Below, one piece after another: positions 1 to 8,473 of a DNA stretch of 64,000 nucleotides. The notes under the pieces are model-generated. The model saw only the letters and a list, made by a program, of their open reading frames with translations. It was not told where the DNA came from and searched no databases. The stretch's first letter is position 1, and each line of letters starts with the position of its first letter. Source of the DNA: an uncultured Gammaproteobacteria bacterium (lineage in GTDB: Bacteria; Pseudomonadota; Gammaproteobacteria; Eutrophobiales; Eutrophobiaceae); contig CALSRS010000001.1 of assembly GCA_943788815.1 (NCBI GenBank), positions 2,107,501-2,171,500 of the forward strand. Reading direction: 5' to 3'. The translations under genes were made by a program, and so were the position numbers.

Positions 1-1
1 C

Positions 2-493
2 GCCCGTGTGTTAAGAAAAGAATCACCCGAAACTAAAATCATATTAAGCGAGCCCTCAAATGCTCAGTTGATTGGTAGTGGCGTGGAACAGGAACGTAAT
101 ACCAATAATGAACCCGATGCGAGTCACTCTGCCTTTGAACCGCATCCTATACAGGGCTGGACACCTGACTTTATTCCTCATGTATTACAAGAGGCCATTG
201 ATCAGCATTTTTATGATGAATTGATTCCTGTTACCGGAGCCGATGGTATCGCCTGGTCCCGAAAACTCGCTCAGCAGGAGGGGATATTGACTGGTGTCTC
301 AGGTGGTGCGACCTTTGGAGTGGCTATGCAGATAGCTGAGAAGGCAGACAAAGGCTCAGTGATCCTGGCGATGTTACCCGATACGGGCGAACGTTATCTC
401 AGCTCACCCTTATTCGAAGGGATTCCAGAAGACATGAGTGAAGAGGAAAAGGCCTTATCATTGTCCACGCCAGGTTATCAAATGCCAGAGTAA
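2..493 (+). CDS. cysK: Cysteine synthase, C-terminal part (cut by window edge)
   Basis: This is the C-terminal part of a PLP-dependent O-acetylserine sulfhydrylase, which makes cysteine from O-acetylserine and sulfide in the cytoplasm. The open frame continues past the left edge (codons gcc cgt lie before the first GTG), so the true start is outside the window. Family landmarks are visible: the ...EP segment after the Rossmann-like part, the PHPIQGW loop, the EEGIL/GIS-type segment here written QEGILTGVSGGA, and the closing LPDTGERYLSSPLF. The tail after that motif is about 25 residues longer than in short CysK proteins and ends in STPGYQMPE. It lies 24 bases upstream of the PQQ dehydrogenase gene on the same strand, so co-transcription is possible, but no functional link is evident. 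A cysE gene lies at 54931-55629. The family call is secure; the CysK, CysM or CBS-like subtype is less so. Confidence 0.9.
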   Translation, partial: ARVLRKESPETKIILSEPSNAQLIGSGVEQERNTNNEPDASHSAFEPHPIQGWTPDFIPHVLQEAIDQHFYDELIPVTGADGIAWSRKLAQQEGILTGVSGGATFGVAMQIAEKADKGSVILAMLPDTGERYLSSPLFEGIPEDMSEEEKALSLSTPGYQMPE

Positions 494-517
494 GCTTAGC
501 GTGCTGATCACAATAAA

Positions 518-2446
518 ATGAAAACGCTTATAAAAATTCGTATCGGTTTTCTTTTATATGTCATGTATGGCTTCGTTGCCATGGCACAGCCATCGACCCT
601 GGATGGGGAGTGGCCTGCTTATGGGGCCGATCTGTCCAGTACTCGTTATTCCCCACTGGATCAGATCAATGCCGATAATGTTGCAGGGCTTAAAATTGCC
701 TGGCGATGGTCGGCCGCGAACTATGGACCCTTCCCGGAAAACATCTACCGTACGACACCATTAATGATCGACGGTGTGATCTATGCTACCGCGGGTGTCC
801 GTCGTACAGTGGTCGCTATTGATGCCGCTAACGGTGAGACACTCTGGGTATATCGAATGGATGAGGGGCAGCGTGGCAGCCGATCTCCGCGGTTTAACTC
901 CGGTCGTGGCGTGGCCTTTTGGCAGGGGAGTAGCGACGAAAAACCACGTATCTTTGTGATAACACCGGGTTATCGTTTAATCTCTTTAGATGCTAAGACT
1001 GGAATACCAGTTAACGAGTTTAATGATGATGGCATCATAGATCTTTTTGATTCTGTTCGAATTCCTGACGGCGTTAATCCCATCGGGACCATAGGCTCAT
1101 CATCACCACCCGTCATCGTTAACGATGTCGTCATAGTTGGCTCAGCCCATGTTACCGGGCGCTTACATCGCCAACCGGAAAACATTCCCGGTGATATACG
1201 TGGGTTTGATGCAGCAACAGGGGAATTACTCTGGACGTTTCACGTAGTTCCCAAAGATGGTGAAGTGGGCGCTGAGACCTGGGAGGAGGGTTCTAATCAT
1301 TACTCAGGAAATGCCGGGGTATGGACCACCTTTTCCGCTGATCCAGAACTTGGAATAGTGTATCTCCCAACAGAAGCTTCTACCCATGACTGGTATGGCG
1401 GTCACCGTCTGGGTGACAATCTTTTTTCCAGTAGCCTGGTGGCACTGGATGTCAGGACCGGTTTACGCCGATGGCATTTTCAAATCGTCCATCATGATGT
1501 CTGGGACTTTGATAATCCTGCCGCACCTATCCTGGTGGATATAAACGTTGATGGAAATGAGATACCTGCCGTTGCCCAGATCACCAAGCAAGGATGGGTG
1601 TTCTTGTTTAATCGGATTACTGGTGAGCCCGTGTTTCCCATTGAGGAACGTCCGGTGCCTACGGACACCAATGTTCCAGGTGAAAGACTCTCACCAACAC
1701 AACCTGTTCCGGTAAAACCTCCTGCATTTACCCGTCAGGGTTTTACAGAGAATGACCTGCTTGATTACACGCCTGAATTAAGACGCAAGGCGAGGCAACT
1801 AATACAAGGCGTACGGTTTGGACCAATCTATACCCCTATTGAGATTTCTGATCCCCAAAATGCTTATCGAGGAACTATCATGTTTCCGCGTTCTACCGGT
1901 GGCGCCAACTGGGAAGGTGGAGCTGTTGATCCGCAGACGGGTATTCTTTATGTGAGTTCCCAGTTAAATGCCGCAATCGAAGGCCTGTTACCGCCAACAG
2001 ATGGCATCACGGTGGATTACAAATTAATGCCAGTGGAGGAGATGTTGGTGGATGGTCTTCCTGCCATTAAACCACCCTACGGCGAGATAACAGCCATCGA
2101 TTTAAATAAAGGGGAAACCCTCTGGCAGGTCCCCAATGCAGATACCCCTGATGAAATTAAAAATCATCCCGCCCTTGCCGGACTGGACATTGGGCGCACC
2201 GGGCGTGCCATGCGGGTTGGTATGCTGGTTACCGGTACCCTGTTGATTGCCGGTGAAGGCGTGGGTGGTCGACCAGTTCTTTATGCTTATGATAAATCAA
2301 CGGGTGAACGCATAGCTGAAATTGAATTACCTGCACCTCAAACCGGGGTACCCATGACCTATATGTCTAATGGTAAACAACATATCGTCATAGCAGTCGC
2401 AGGTCGAGGCCATAGTCCTGAATTAATCTCCTTAAGACTTCCATAA
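518..2446 (+). CDS. Secreted PQQ-dependent dehydrogenase (quinate/glucose dehydrogenase-like, no heme domain)
   Basis: This 642-residue periplasmic quinoprotein would oxidise an alcohol, sugar or polyol and pass electrons to the quinone pool or a cytochrome. The first 23 residues form a signal peptide ending in AMAQ. The rest is one eight-bladed PQQ propeller with repeated A(I/L)DxxTGxxxW-type blade motifs. It carries the family signatures HHDVWDFDNPAAPILVDI (about residues 325-342), KQGWVFLFNRITGEPVFPIEE with the following VP..T..PGE..SPTQPVP stretch, and a DPQTGILYVSS segment. These resemble the membrane-bound glucose/quinate dehydrogenase group more than methanol dehydrogenase. There is no CxxCH motif, so it lacks the cytochrome c domain of quinohemoproteins, and it lacks the N-terminal membrane helices of Gcd. 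No pqq biosynthesis genes are visible nearby. The ATG has only a weak upstream ribosome site. The substrate cannot be read from the sequence. Confidence 0.85.
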   Translation: MKTLIKIRIGFLLYVMYGFVAMAQPSTLDGEWPAYGADLSSTRYSPLDQINADNVAGLKIAWRWSAANYGPFPENIYRTTPLMIDGVIYATAGVRRTVVAIDAANGETLWVYRMDEGQRGSRSPRFNSGRGVAFWQGSSDEKPRIFVITPGYRLISLDAKTGIPVNEFNDDGIIDLFDSVRIPDGVNPIGTIGSSSPPVIVNDVVIVGSAHVTGRLHRQPENIPGDIRGFDAATGELLWTFHVVPKDGEVGAETWEEGSNHYSGNAGVWTTFSADPELGIVYLPTEASTHDWYGGHRLGDNLFSSSLVALDVRTGLRRWHFQIVHHDVWDFDNPAAPILVDINVDGNEIPAVAQITKQGWVFLFNRITGEPVFPIEERPVPTDTNVPGERLSPTQPVPVKPPAFTRQGFTENDLLDYTPELRRKARQLIQGVRFGPIYTPIEISDPQNAYRGTIMFPRSTGGANWEGGAVDPQTGILYVSSQLNAAIEGLLPPTDGITVDYKLMPVEEMLVDGLPAIKPPYGEITAIDLNKGETLWQVPNADTPDEIKNHPALAGLDIGRTGRAMRVGMLVTGTLLIAGEGVGGRPVLYAYDKSTGERIAEIELPAPQTGVPMTYMSNGKQHIVIAVAGRGHSPELISLRLP

Positions 2447-2539
2447 TTCAATCTGGTCATAACACCTCAATATTTGTTTAAATCTAACCGTCAAGATCAA
2501 CTCAATTAGTTTACGTTTCTCATTAGGGAGAGCAATGTT

Positions 2540-4711
2540 TTGATAGCAATCTCAAATAACCAGTTATTGTCAATTGTACTGTTATGTTTGACCTCATACA
2601 CCGCGTCTGCCCAGTTTGAAATTCATGACGAACAAGACCAGACCCAGATGATGAATGAAGGCAACGGTGAAAGCGTTAATTATCCCGCTGGCTTCTTTCA
2701 ACGCTACCAGCCTGTCACGGCGTTCGATATGGTTTCCAGAATTCCTGGCTTTACCCTGGATAATGGCGGTGACCAACGTGGTTTTGGTGCGGCTGCAGGA
2801 AACGTAATAATTAATGGCAGACGACCCAGTACCAAAGACGATCTTCCTGCCGCTATGCTCAAACGTATTCCTGCAACAAATGTTGAGCGTATTGAACTTA
2901 TAAGAGGTCAGCTCAAAGGTGTGGATATGCGTGGCCAGTCGGTCGTCGTAAACATCATATTGCGCGAAGATACTCCTGCAACGACCCGCTGGAATATGAT
3001 AGTCGGTGAGAATTTTGACATGGGTGTCTCTCCACAGATAGACGCCACACTTACCGACCGCTCAAAACAGGTGCAATACAGTGTTGGCGGTATTCTTTAT
3101 ATCACCAGTAATGGCGACCCGGGACCTGAGTGGATCTTTGATGCTGACGGTAACGTGATAGAAAAACGTTACAATTACAAAGGCCATGGACATGACGGCT
3201 TTGAAGGTTATGATGCGACTCTATTTGGTAATGCCTCAACCTGGCTAGGTCAAACCCTGGTGCAATTAAATACTAAAGGGGCCGTTCAACACCGAAATGT
3301 TAAAACTTTATTGACCAGGCAACCCTGGCCACCGCGTAGCGGTGACCCAAGATCGGATCTTTTTTATGACGAACGACGTAACCATATTGTTGAAGTTGGG
3401 CTGGATGCAGAGCGCTTCCTTAGCGAAGACCTGCTGGCGAAAGGGATCGTGCTTTATAACTATACCCACCAGTACCCGGATGCAACGCAACGGACATTTG
3501 ATAATAACAACATAGAAACCCGCTATATCATTGAGGACACCGATGCTGACATCTCCGAGGCCATTGCCCGGATTGAATTCAACTGGGCTGGATGGGGAAA
3601 CCATGCTGTGCAGTTCAATCTTGAAGGTGCATTGAATATTCTTGATAAGGCGCTGGTGCAGATAACCCATCGTCCTGATATACCAACGGTGACAGAGCCG
3701 GTACCCGGAGGTAATGTCAAGGTCAAGGAAAAGCGAGGTGACTTTATCACCAAGGACACCTGGAGCATGGGTAACGTAACCCTGGACTATGGTGTTGGTG
3801 TTGAAATATCCAACCTGTCAACGACCGGGGACACCGTGCAATCGCGCACCTTTACTTTTGTTAAACCCGAATCCCTGCTTACCTGGTCACCTAATTCACG
3901 TATGCAAACCCGCTTTGGTGCCAGGCGAGATGTGTCACAATTAAACCTGGATGATTTTGTGAGTACCACAGTATTGCAAGACAACGACCTGACGGTTGGT
4001 AACCCGGATCTAAAACCCCAGGTCACCTGGGTATTTGATCTCAGCCAGGAATTCCGCTTTGGTGAACTCGGTGTAGTGACACTTTCTGGTTATTATCATT
4101 CAATCAATGATGTGATTGATCTACTACCCATTAAAGTAGCGGGTCGCCCCGATGAATTTTTTGAGGCCGTGGGAAACATTGGCGATGGGAATCGTGTTGG
4201 GCTTAAGGTGGAATCCACATTTTCCCTGGAATGGATGCATCTTGCCGGTGCCCGCCTGGACATGCAATTAGGCTGGCAAGATTCATCGGTAACAGACCCG
4301 GTAACCGGTGCAAAACGAGTACTGGGATCCGGCGGGTATTTCAATCCCCATCCGCCCATATCATTTGAAAATGAAACAGAATGGACGTTTATTGTCGATT
4401 ACCGTCAGGACTTTCAGGCGCAACGGGTCTCATGGGGATGGCGTGCTGAAGACCAGGGCGAGCGGCCTCAATTCAAGACCAACGAACTGGATATCCGCGA
4501 TGCCAGCTTGCGCTTACACGCATTCGTGGAAACCTCCAGATGGTGGGGTCTAAATATTCGATTAGCATTGGAGAACATCCTGAACTTCAGCAAAGACAGG
4601 GACAGGCTGGTGTTTACAGGATTGCGTGATCTTTCCCCGTTTGAATCCCGTGAACTGGAAAGACGCAAGATAGGTACAGATGTGATATTGACCGTGAGTG
4701 GTAGTTTCTGA
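2540..4711 (+). CDS. TonB-dependent outer-membrane receptor
   Basis: This 723-residue outer-membrane beta-barrel would take up an unknown ligand using TonB energy. The start is a TTG preceded nine bases upstream by a GGGAG ribosome site; an ATG five bases earlier is immediately closed by a stop. A signal peptide ends in TASAQ. The plug domain follows (about residues 45-150), with the typical ...IPGF..., NVIINGRRPS, IPATNVERIELIRG and ...RGQSVVVNIILR segments. The rest is barrel strands, ending in a terminal Phe as the BAM machinery prefers. A paralogue at 6197-8278 shares the same layout, and nearly the same wording, at the plug and at DFVSTTV...GNPDLKP. The two receptors flank two minus-strand genes (a PepSY-like protein and a Tat-exported aldo/keto-reductase-like protein), which suggests a small gene set for one substrate. 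No TonB box is obvious. Confidence 0.88.
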   Translation: MIAISNNQLLSIVLLCLTSYTASAQFEIHDEQDQTQMMNEGNGESVNYPAGFFQRYQPVTAFDMVSRIPGFTLDNGGDQRGFGAAAGNVIINGRRPSTKDDLPAAMLKRIPATNVERIELIRGQLKGVDMRGQSVVVNIILREDTPATTRWNMIVGENFDMGVSPQIDATLTDRSKQVQYSVGGILYITSNGDPGPEWIFDADGNVIEKRYNYKGHGHDGFEGYDATLFGNASTWLGQTLVQLNTKGAVQHRNVKTLLTRQPWPPRSGDPRSDLFYDERRNHIVEVGLDAERFLSEDLLAKGIVLYNYTHQYPDATQRTFDNNNIETRYIIEDTDADISEAIARIEFNWAGWGNHAVQFNLEGALNILDKALVQITHRPDIPTVTEPVPGGNVKVKEKRGDFITKDTWSMGNVTLDYGVGVEISNLSTTGDTVQSRTFTFVKPESLLTWSPNSRMQTRFGARRDVSQLNLDDFVSTTVLQDNDLTVGNPDLKPQVTWVFDLSQEFRFGELGVVTLSGYYHSINDVIDLLPIKVAGRPDEFFEAVGNIGDGNRVGLKVESTFSLEWMHLAGARLDMQLGWQDSSVTDPVTGAKRVLGSGGYFNPHPPISFENETEWTFIVDYRQDFQAQRVSWGWRAEDQGERPQFKTNELDIRDASLRLHAFVETSRWWGLNIRLALENILNFSKDRDRLVFTGLRDLSPFESRELERRKIGTDVILTVSGSF

Positions 4712-4780
4712 ACCCAATTGGTAATAGCAAGATAAGACTCACGTCTTGCAATGCCACAACTAATAATAGGTAGTCACCAA

Positions 4781-5107
4781 TCAGTCCTCTATATATTCTT
4801 CGTAGTACACTCTGTCGTATATTTGTAATACCAGTCCCCTGTTAGTGACTTCCACAGCAATTTCCTTTCCTTGGGATGAAGTTCCCTTTATGACATAGGT
4901 AACGACTACGTTTTCGATTGGGACTGCGGAGTGGGAAACGTCCACTGAGGCTTCATGCATGATCATGCCCGGTTCCCTTTTGATGACTGATTCCAGTACG
5001 ACAGCAGGGACTTTGTCCAGGGGTACTGGCACGTGAGCCAGTACATTTGCGATGAAGCCTACTGCAAGAAGGGCAACAATGAAGACATTAAGCAGCCAAT
5101 GAATCAA
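4781..5107 (-). CDS. Small secreted protein, possibly PepSY-like
   Basis: This protein of about 108 residues has an N-terminal hydrophobic segment (residues 1-24, a signal peptide or anchor) and a small alpha/beta periplasmic part with the pattern VPAVVLESVIKREPG...YVIKG...IAVEVTNRGLVLQI. That pattern resembles a PepSY fold (helix, then three strands), but the match is weak. A longer in-frame start exists at 5209. I prefer the TTG at 5107 because it places the hydrophobic segment at the N terminus and has an AGGAGG ribosome site at 5121-5126, 13 bases upstream. With this start it overlaps the 3' end of the aldo/keto-reductase-like gene by 20 bases, so translation is probably coupled. The function is unknown. 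Confidence 0.6.
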   Translation of the reverse strand: MIHWLLNVFIVALLAVGFIANVLAHVPVPLDKVPAVVLESVIKREPGMIMHEASVDVSHSAVPIENVVVTYVIKGTSSQGKEIAVEVTNRGLVLQIYDRVYYEEYIED

Positions 5108-6050
5108 AGTGTGCCTTAATCCTCCTACGGGTCTGGGCGTCTGGTAGGCGTCCTGTTGCGGTGAGAATATTCTCTTTAAAGTGATGCGCCTTGGTCGTCT
5201 CGGTGACAATACTGGTGACGGCTGGTTCGCTGATTACATATTTAAGATTGAATTGCGCCCAGCTAGTGCAATCGAAATCAGCAACCCAGTCTGGTAATGG
5301 GTGATTGTTAACTCTCTTGAAAAAATCACCTCCGCCAAAAGGGGTAATGATGATGACGCCGATTCCCATGTCCCTGGCCATGGGCAGGATGCGTTGTTCT
5401 GCATCTGGCTCTACGAGTGAATAATTCACGGCTATAATATCTGGCTGATATTTTTTCATATTGGCGATCATGTCTTCATGGCCACTGGTATTGGACATGG
5501 TGTAGCCTATGTAGCGGGCATCACCCTTGTCTTTTAAATCCATTAATGTCGGCCAGTGGATATCCAGGTCCAGCATACTGTCGTTGAAAATCAAATCGGC
5601 AGGGTGACGATTAAATAATCTTCGTGTCTGGTTTATCTGCGCTATGGCCTGTTGTTTGGTGATAGAACGGTTGTTACGGTCATCGCCTCGCCCCATCTTG
5701 CTGGTCACAAACAATTTATCCTTCCATCTTGAATCTTGTAGTACCTTGCCAAAAGCGGTATCTATATCCAGGGGTCTGGGTGCAGTATCAATGACACTTG
5801 CACCAAGATTTACCATTACCTCTAAAAGCTCACTGACCACATCGGGTCCGGTTTGCATAATGGGCATGACGGCGGCAGAGGAGCCAAAGCCAACCAGGGG
5901 GAGCATTTCTGTGGTACCGGGGATTGCCCTTTTGATTAAGGGTATAGCGGTATCACTCATCTGTGACATGACTGGCATAGGTAATGATGCGGCCATGCCT
6001 AAACCGGCTGTCGTTTTAAGAAATGACCTTCTGGACTGTTTATTAATCAT
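5088..6050 (-). CDS. Tat-exported aldo/keto reductase-like protein with a degenerate active site
   Basis: The product is about 320 residues when started at the ATG at 6050, which has a GAGGG ribosome site; an in-frame start 13 codons upstream is also possible. The N terminus has a twin-arginine signal (SRRSFLK, residues 6-12, then an Ala/Gly-rich hydrophobic stretch), so the folded protein is probably exported. The body is an AKR TIM barrel: an NLGASVIDTA segment holding the catalytic Asp (D88), FVTSKMG holding the catalytic Lys (K118), and a YIGYTMSN segment. Where the family has the catalytic Tyr five residues after the Asp there is Pro93, and the usual H-containing strand reads LIFNDSML, without the His. 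The classical reductase tetrad is therefore incomplete. It may be a non-redox or altered enzyme. It sits between two paralogous TonB receptors and overlaps a small secreted protein gene. Confidence 0.8.
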   Translation of the reverse strand: MINKQSRRSFLKTTAGLGMAASLPMPVMSQMSDTAIPLIKRAIPGTTEMLPLVGFGSSAAVMPIMQTGPDVVSELLEVMVNLGASVIDTAPRPLDIDTAFGKVLQDSRWKDKLFVTSKMGRGDDRNNRSITKQQAIAQINQTRRLFNRHPADLIFNDSMLDLDIHWPTLMDLKDKGDARYIGYTMSNTSGHEDMIANMKKYQPDIIAVNYSLVEPDAEQRILPMARDMGIGVIIITPFGGGDFFKRVNNHPLPDWVADFDCTSWAQFNLKYVISEPAVTSIVTETTKAHHFKENILTATGRLPDAQTRRRIKAHFDSLAA

Positions 6051-6196
6051 GTGCGCACCCTCGATAAGCGAATTGATAGAGGTTAGCACTTTAAAATTTG
6101 CGTGTTAAGTCAACTTTAAATTAATTAAGAATTAAAAAAGTAACTAAATCAGAACTATGGTACGAAATCTGGAAGAAATGTTAATCTAGCAACCCT

Positions 6197-8278
6197 ATGA
6201 AATACTTGAGTTTAATAATTTTATCCTCGCTTTTGCTTGTTCAACTTGCTGTCGCTCAGGACACTGGTAACGAAGATGAGGTTGTAACTTTTTCTACGGC
6301 ATACTTCAGTAAATTCAATCCGCTTACCGCACTGGATATGGTTGAACAAGTCCCTGGATTTGAGCTGGAAGAAAGCGATGATGAAACCAGAGGATATGCT
6401 GGTGCAGCAGGAAATCTGTTAATTAATAATAATCGCCCGAGTGCGAAACAAGATCTTCCGTCTGCTATTTTAGCCCGTATCCCCGCGGGCAATGTGGAAC
6501 GTATTGAGTTGATTCGTGGACAGGTGCGAGGTATTGATTTGCGTGGCCAATCTGCTGTCATCAACATCATCACTCGAGAACAAACCCATGCAACAGTAAA
6601 GTGGGAAGCCTCACTGGAACAGCCTGCCAGGCATGGACCAATAACGCCTTCAATCAACGCATCACTGACCGATAATTGGCAGGAGATTGAATACAATGCC
6701 GGAATTTCTTTTTTTAAAAATACCTATGGTCGTGATGGGACCGATCAGCTTTTTGATGGCGAAAATATTCTGACAGAAAATCGGATCGATAACAGGGAGA
6801 ACAGAAATCACACTATTACTGGAAATATAAACGCAGTTACAAGGCTGGGTGAGACGCTGGTCAATCTCAATGCAAATGTTTCAGACGAAAAGCGCAATCA
6901 GGACCTGGTTTCAAATCGCGTATCTCAGCTAACAGGGGTTGATTCCAGCCAGGTTACCTTTGTTGAACGTTTTGATATTCCTGTCTTTGAGTTCGGGATT
7001 GATGCGGAGAGAAATCTCACTCGTAACCTCGTTGGTAAAACAATAGTTCTTTTTAATTATTCGAAAGAAGATGGACTACAATCCCAACGTACTGATGATA
7101 TCGACGGGGTACAGACCTCACTACGTATAGCTGAAGAAAATTCAGTTGCCAGGGAATTAATTACCCGCATTGAACTTGACTGGAAATTTTTTCAAAACCA
7201 TTCACTGCAGTTAAATATGGAGCGGGCATATAACAGTCTCAATGGTAGTCTTGACCAGACACTGGATACGGGTAGCGGGCCGGTTGACGTGGATATTCCC
7301 GGTGCCAATTCCTTTGTAAAAGAGCAACGCTGGGACTTTCTATTGCAGGACACCTGGTCCGGTAGTGTTTTTGAGCTGGATTATGGTCTGGGAGCTGAGG
7401 TATCTACTATTACCCAGACTGGTGATGCTGAACAAAAACGTAATTTTTTCTTTCTAAAACCACAGGCAGTCTTTACCTGGTCGTCTGACCAGGAAAAGCA
7501 AACTCGAATTCGGGTTGCGCGGGAGGTGTCGCAACTTGACCTGACAGATTTTGTGAGTTCAACGGTATTTGATGACGAGGATCTTGCATTAGGAAATCCT
7601 GATCTTAAACCAGACAGGACCTGGATTACGGAGTTGAGTCATGAACGTCGATTCGGGCGGTTTTCTGTTATCACCTTAAGGGCTTTTCATCACTGGATAT
7701 CAGATGTCCTGGACTTACTGCCTTTAACGCCTGACTTTGAAACACCAGGGAATATCGGTGACGGCAGGCGTTGGGGAGTGGAGTTTGAGACAACCATACC
7801 GTTGGATTGGTTGGGCCTTACAGGCAGCAAGTTCGACATCAAGGCACGTTGGCAGGATTCTACCGTTGTTGATCCGGTAACCGGCCAAAACCGGATCTTG
7901 TCCAGTCGAGCTGGAGACTTCCCCATTGTTTATAACGTAGAAAATAAATATGCCATCAGTCTGAATTTTCGACAGGATTTTGAAGTGCAGCAGGTGGCAT
8001 GGGGCTGGTACTTTCTTAAACGCGATGAAAGAGCGTTGTTTAAGGTTAATGAATTTGAGGTCTACAGTGAACAACCACAGTTAAACGTGTTTATTGAGAC
8101 TACCCGTTGGTATGGCGTTAAAGTTCGGCTTTCAGGTAATAATCTTGTGGACTCATCTGGTTTCAGAGACCGGACTATCTTTTCAGGTGAACGAGATCTC
8201 AGCCCGGTAATCGAACGAGAACTACGGGATCGTAAACGAGCCCCATCCGCCTTGCTGACCGTCAGTGGTGTCTTTTAA
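6197..8278 (+). CDS. TonB-dependent outer-membrane receptor (paralogue of 2540-4711)
   Basis: This 693-residue outer-membrane receptor has a signal peptide ending in AVAQ. The plug domain is at about residues 35-140 (QVPGFELEE, NLLINNNRPSAKQDLPSAIL, IPAGNVERIELIRGQVRGIDLRGQSAVINII). A beta barrel follows and ends in a terminal Phe (TVSGVF). Its wording parallels the receptor at 2540-4711 along the whole length, for example LDLTDFVSSTV...LALGNPDLKP and SPVIERELRDRK near the end, so the pair arose by duplication. It is divergent from the aldo/keto-reductase-like gene with about 146 bases between the starts, which is room for a shared regulatory region. The ligand is unknown, and no siderophore-receptor features are apparent. 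Confidence 0.88.
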   Translation: MKYLSLIILSSLLLVQLAVAQDTGNEDEVVTFSTAYFSKFNPLTALDMVEQVPGFELEESDDETRGYAGAAGNLLINNNRPSAKQDLPSAILARIPAGNVERIELIRGQVRGIDLRGQSAVINIITREQTHATVKWEASLEQPARHGPITPSINASLTDNWQEIEYNAGISFFKNTYGRDGTDQLFDGENILTENRIDNRENRNHTITGNINAVTRLGETLVNLNANVSDEKRNQDLVSNRVSQLTGVDSSQVTFVERFDIPVFEFGIDAERNLTRNLVGKTIVLFNYSKEDGLQSQRTDDIDGVQTSLRIAEENSVARELITRIELDWKFFQNHSLQLNMERAYNSLNGSLDQTLDTGSGPVDVDIPGANSFVKEQRWDFLLQDTWSGSVFELDYGLGAEVSTITQTGDAEQKRNFFFLKPQAVFTWSSDQEKQTRIRVAREVSQLDLTDFVSSTVFDDEDLALGNPDLKPDRTWITELSHERRFGRFSVITLRAFHHWISDVLDLLPLTPDFETPGNIGDGRRWGVEFETTIPLDWLGLTGSKFDIKARWQDSTVVDPVTGQNRILSSRAGDFPIVYNVENKYAISLNFRQDFEVQQVAWGWYFLKRDERALFKVNEFEVYSEQPQLNVFIETTRWYGVKVRLSGNNLVDSSGFRDRTIFSGERDLSPVIERELRDRKRAPSALLTVSGVF

Positions 8279-8310
8279 TTAAGTAGATAATTCTTTTTAT
8301 ACGATCGTCT

Positions 8311-8362
8311 GTCAGGGCTAAACCTCCATAAGGTTTAGTTGATTTGAAATATTACCCCTGAC
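8311..8362. other. Nested inverted repeat, possible structured RNA
   Basis: Within the 195-base gap between the second receptor gene and the converging gene at 8474-10297, two stems are nested. The outer pair is GTCAGGG (8311-8317) with CCCTGAC (8356-8362). The inner hairpin is CTAAACCT (8318-8325) with AGGTTTAG (8331-8338) around the loop CCATA. The inner stem starts directly after the outer left arm, and 17 unpaired bases follow it. No U run follows on either strand, so it is not a standard terminator. It could be a transcript-stabilising end or a protein-binding site. Confidence 0.45.
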
Positions 8363-8473
8363 ATCCATATGGACGATATCCGAAAATCCTTTTGCATATA
8401 CTGATTCACTAGCGAAGTCCGGATTTTCAATCTTGATTGAACGTGCAAATATTAAAATGGTTAATTTATTAAA

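Noticed and set aside
4726-4747. Hairpin GCAAGA...TCTTGC after the first TonB receptor
   Set aside because: Only six pairs, a long loop and no T run; too weak to call a terminator.
5644-6108. 154-codon plus-strand frame opposite the aldo/keto-reductase-like gene
   Set aside because: The opposite strand carries a Tat signal and AKR motifs over the same bases; the plus frame shows no family pattern or ribosome site.
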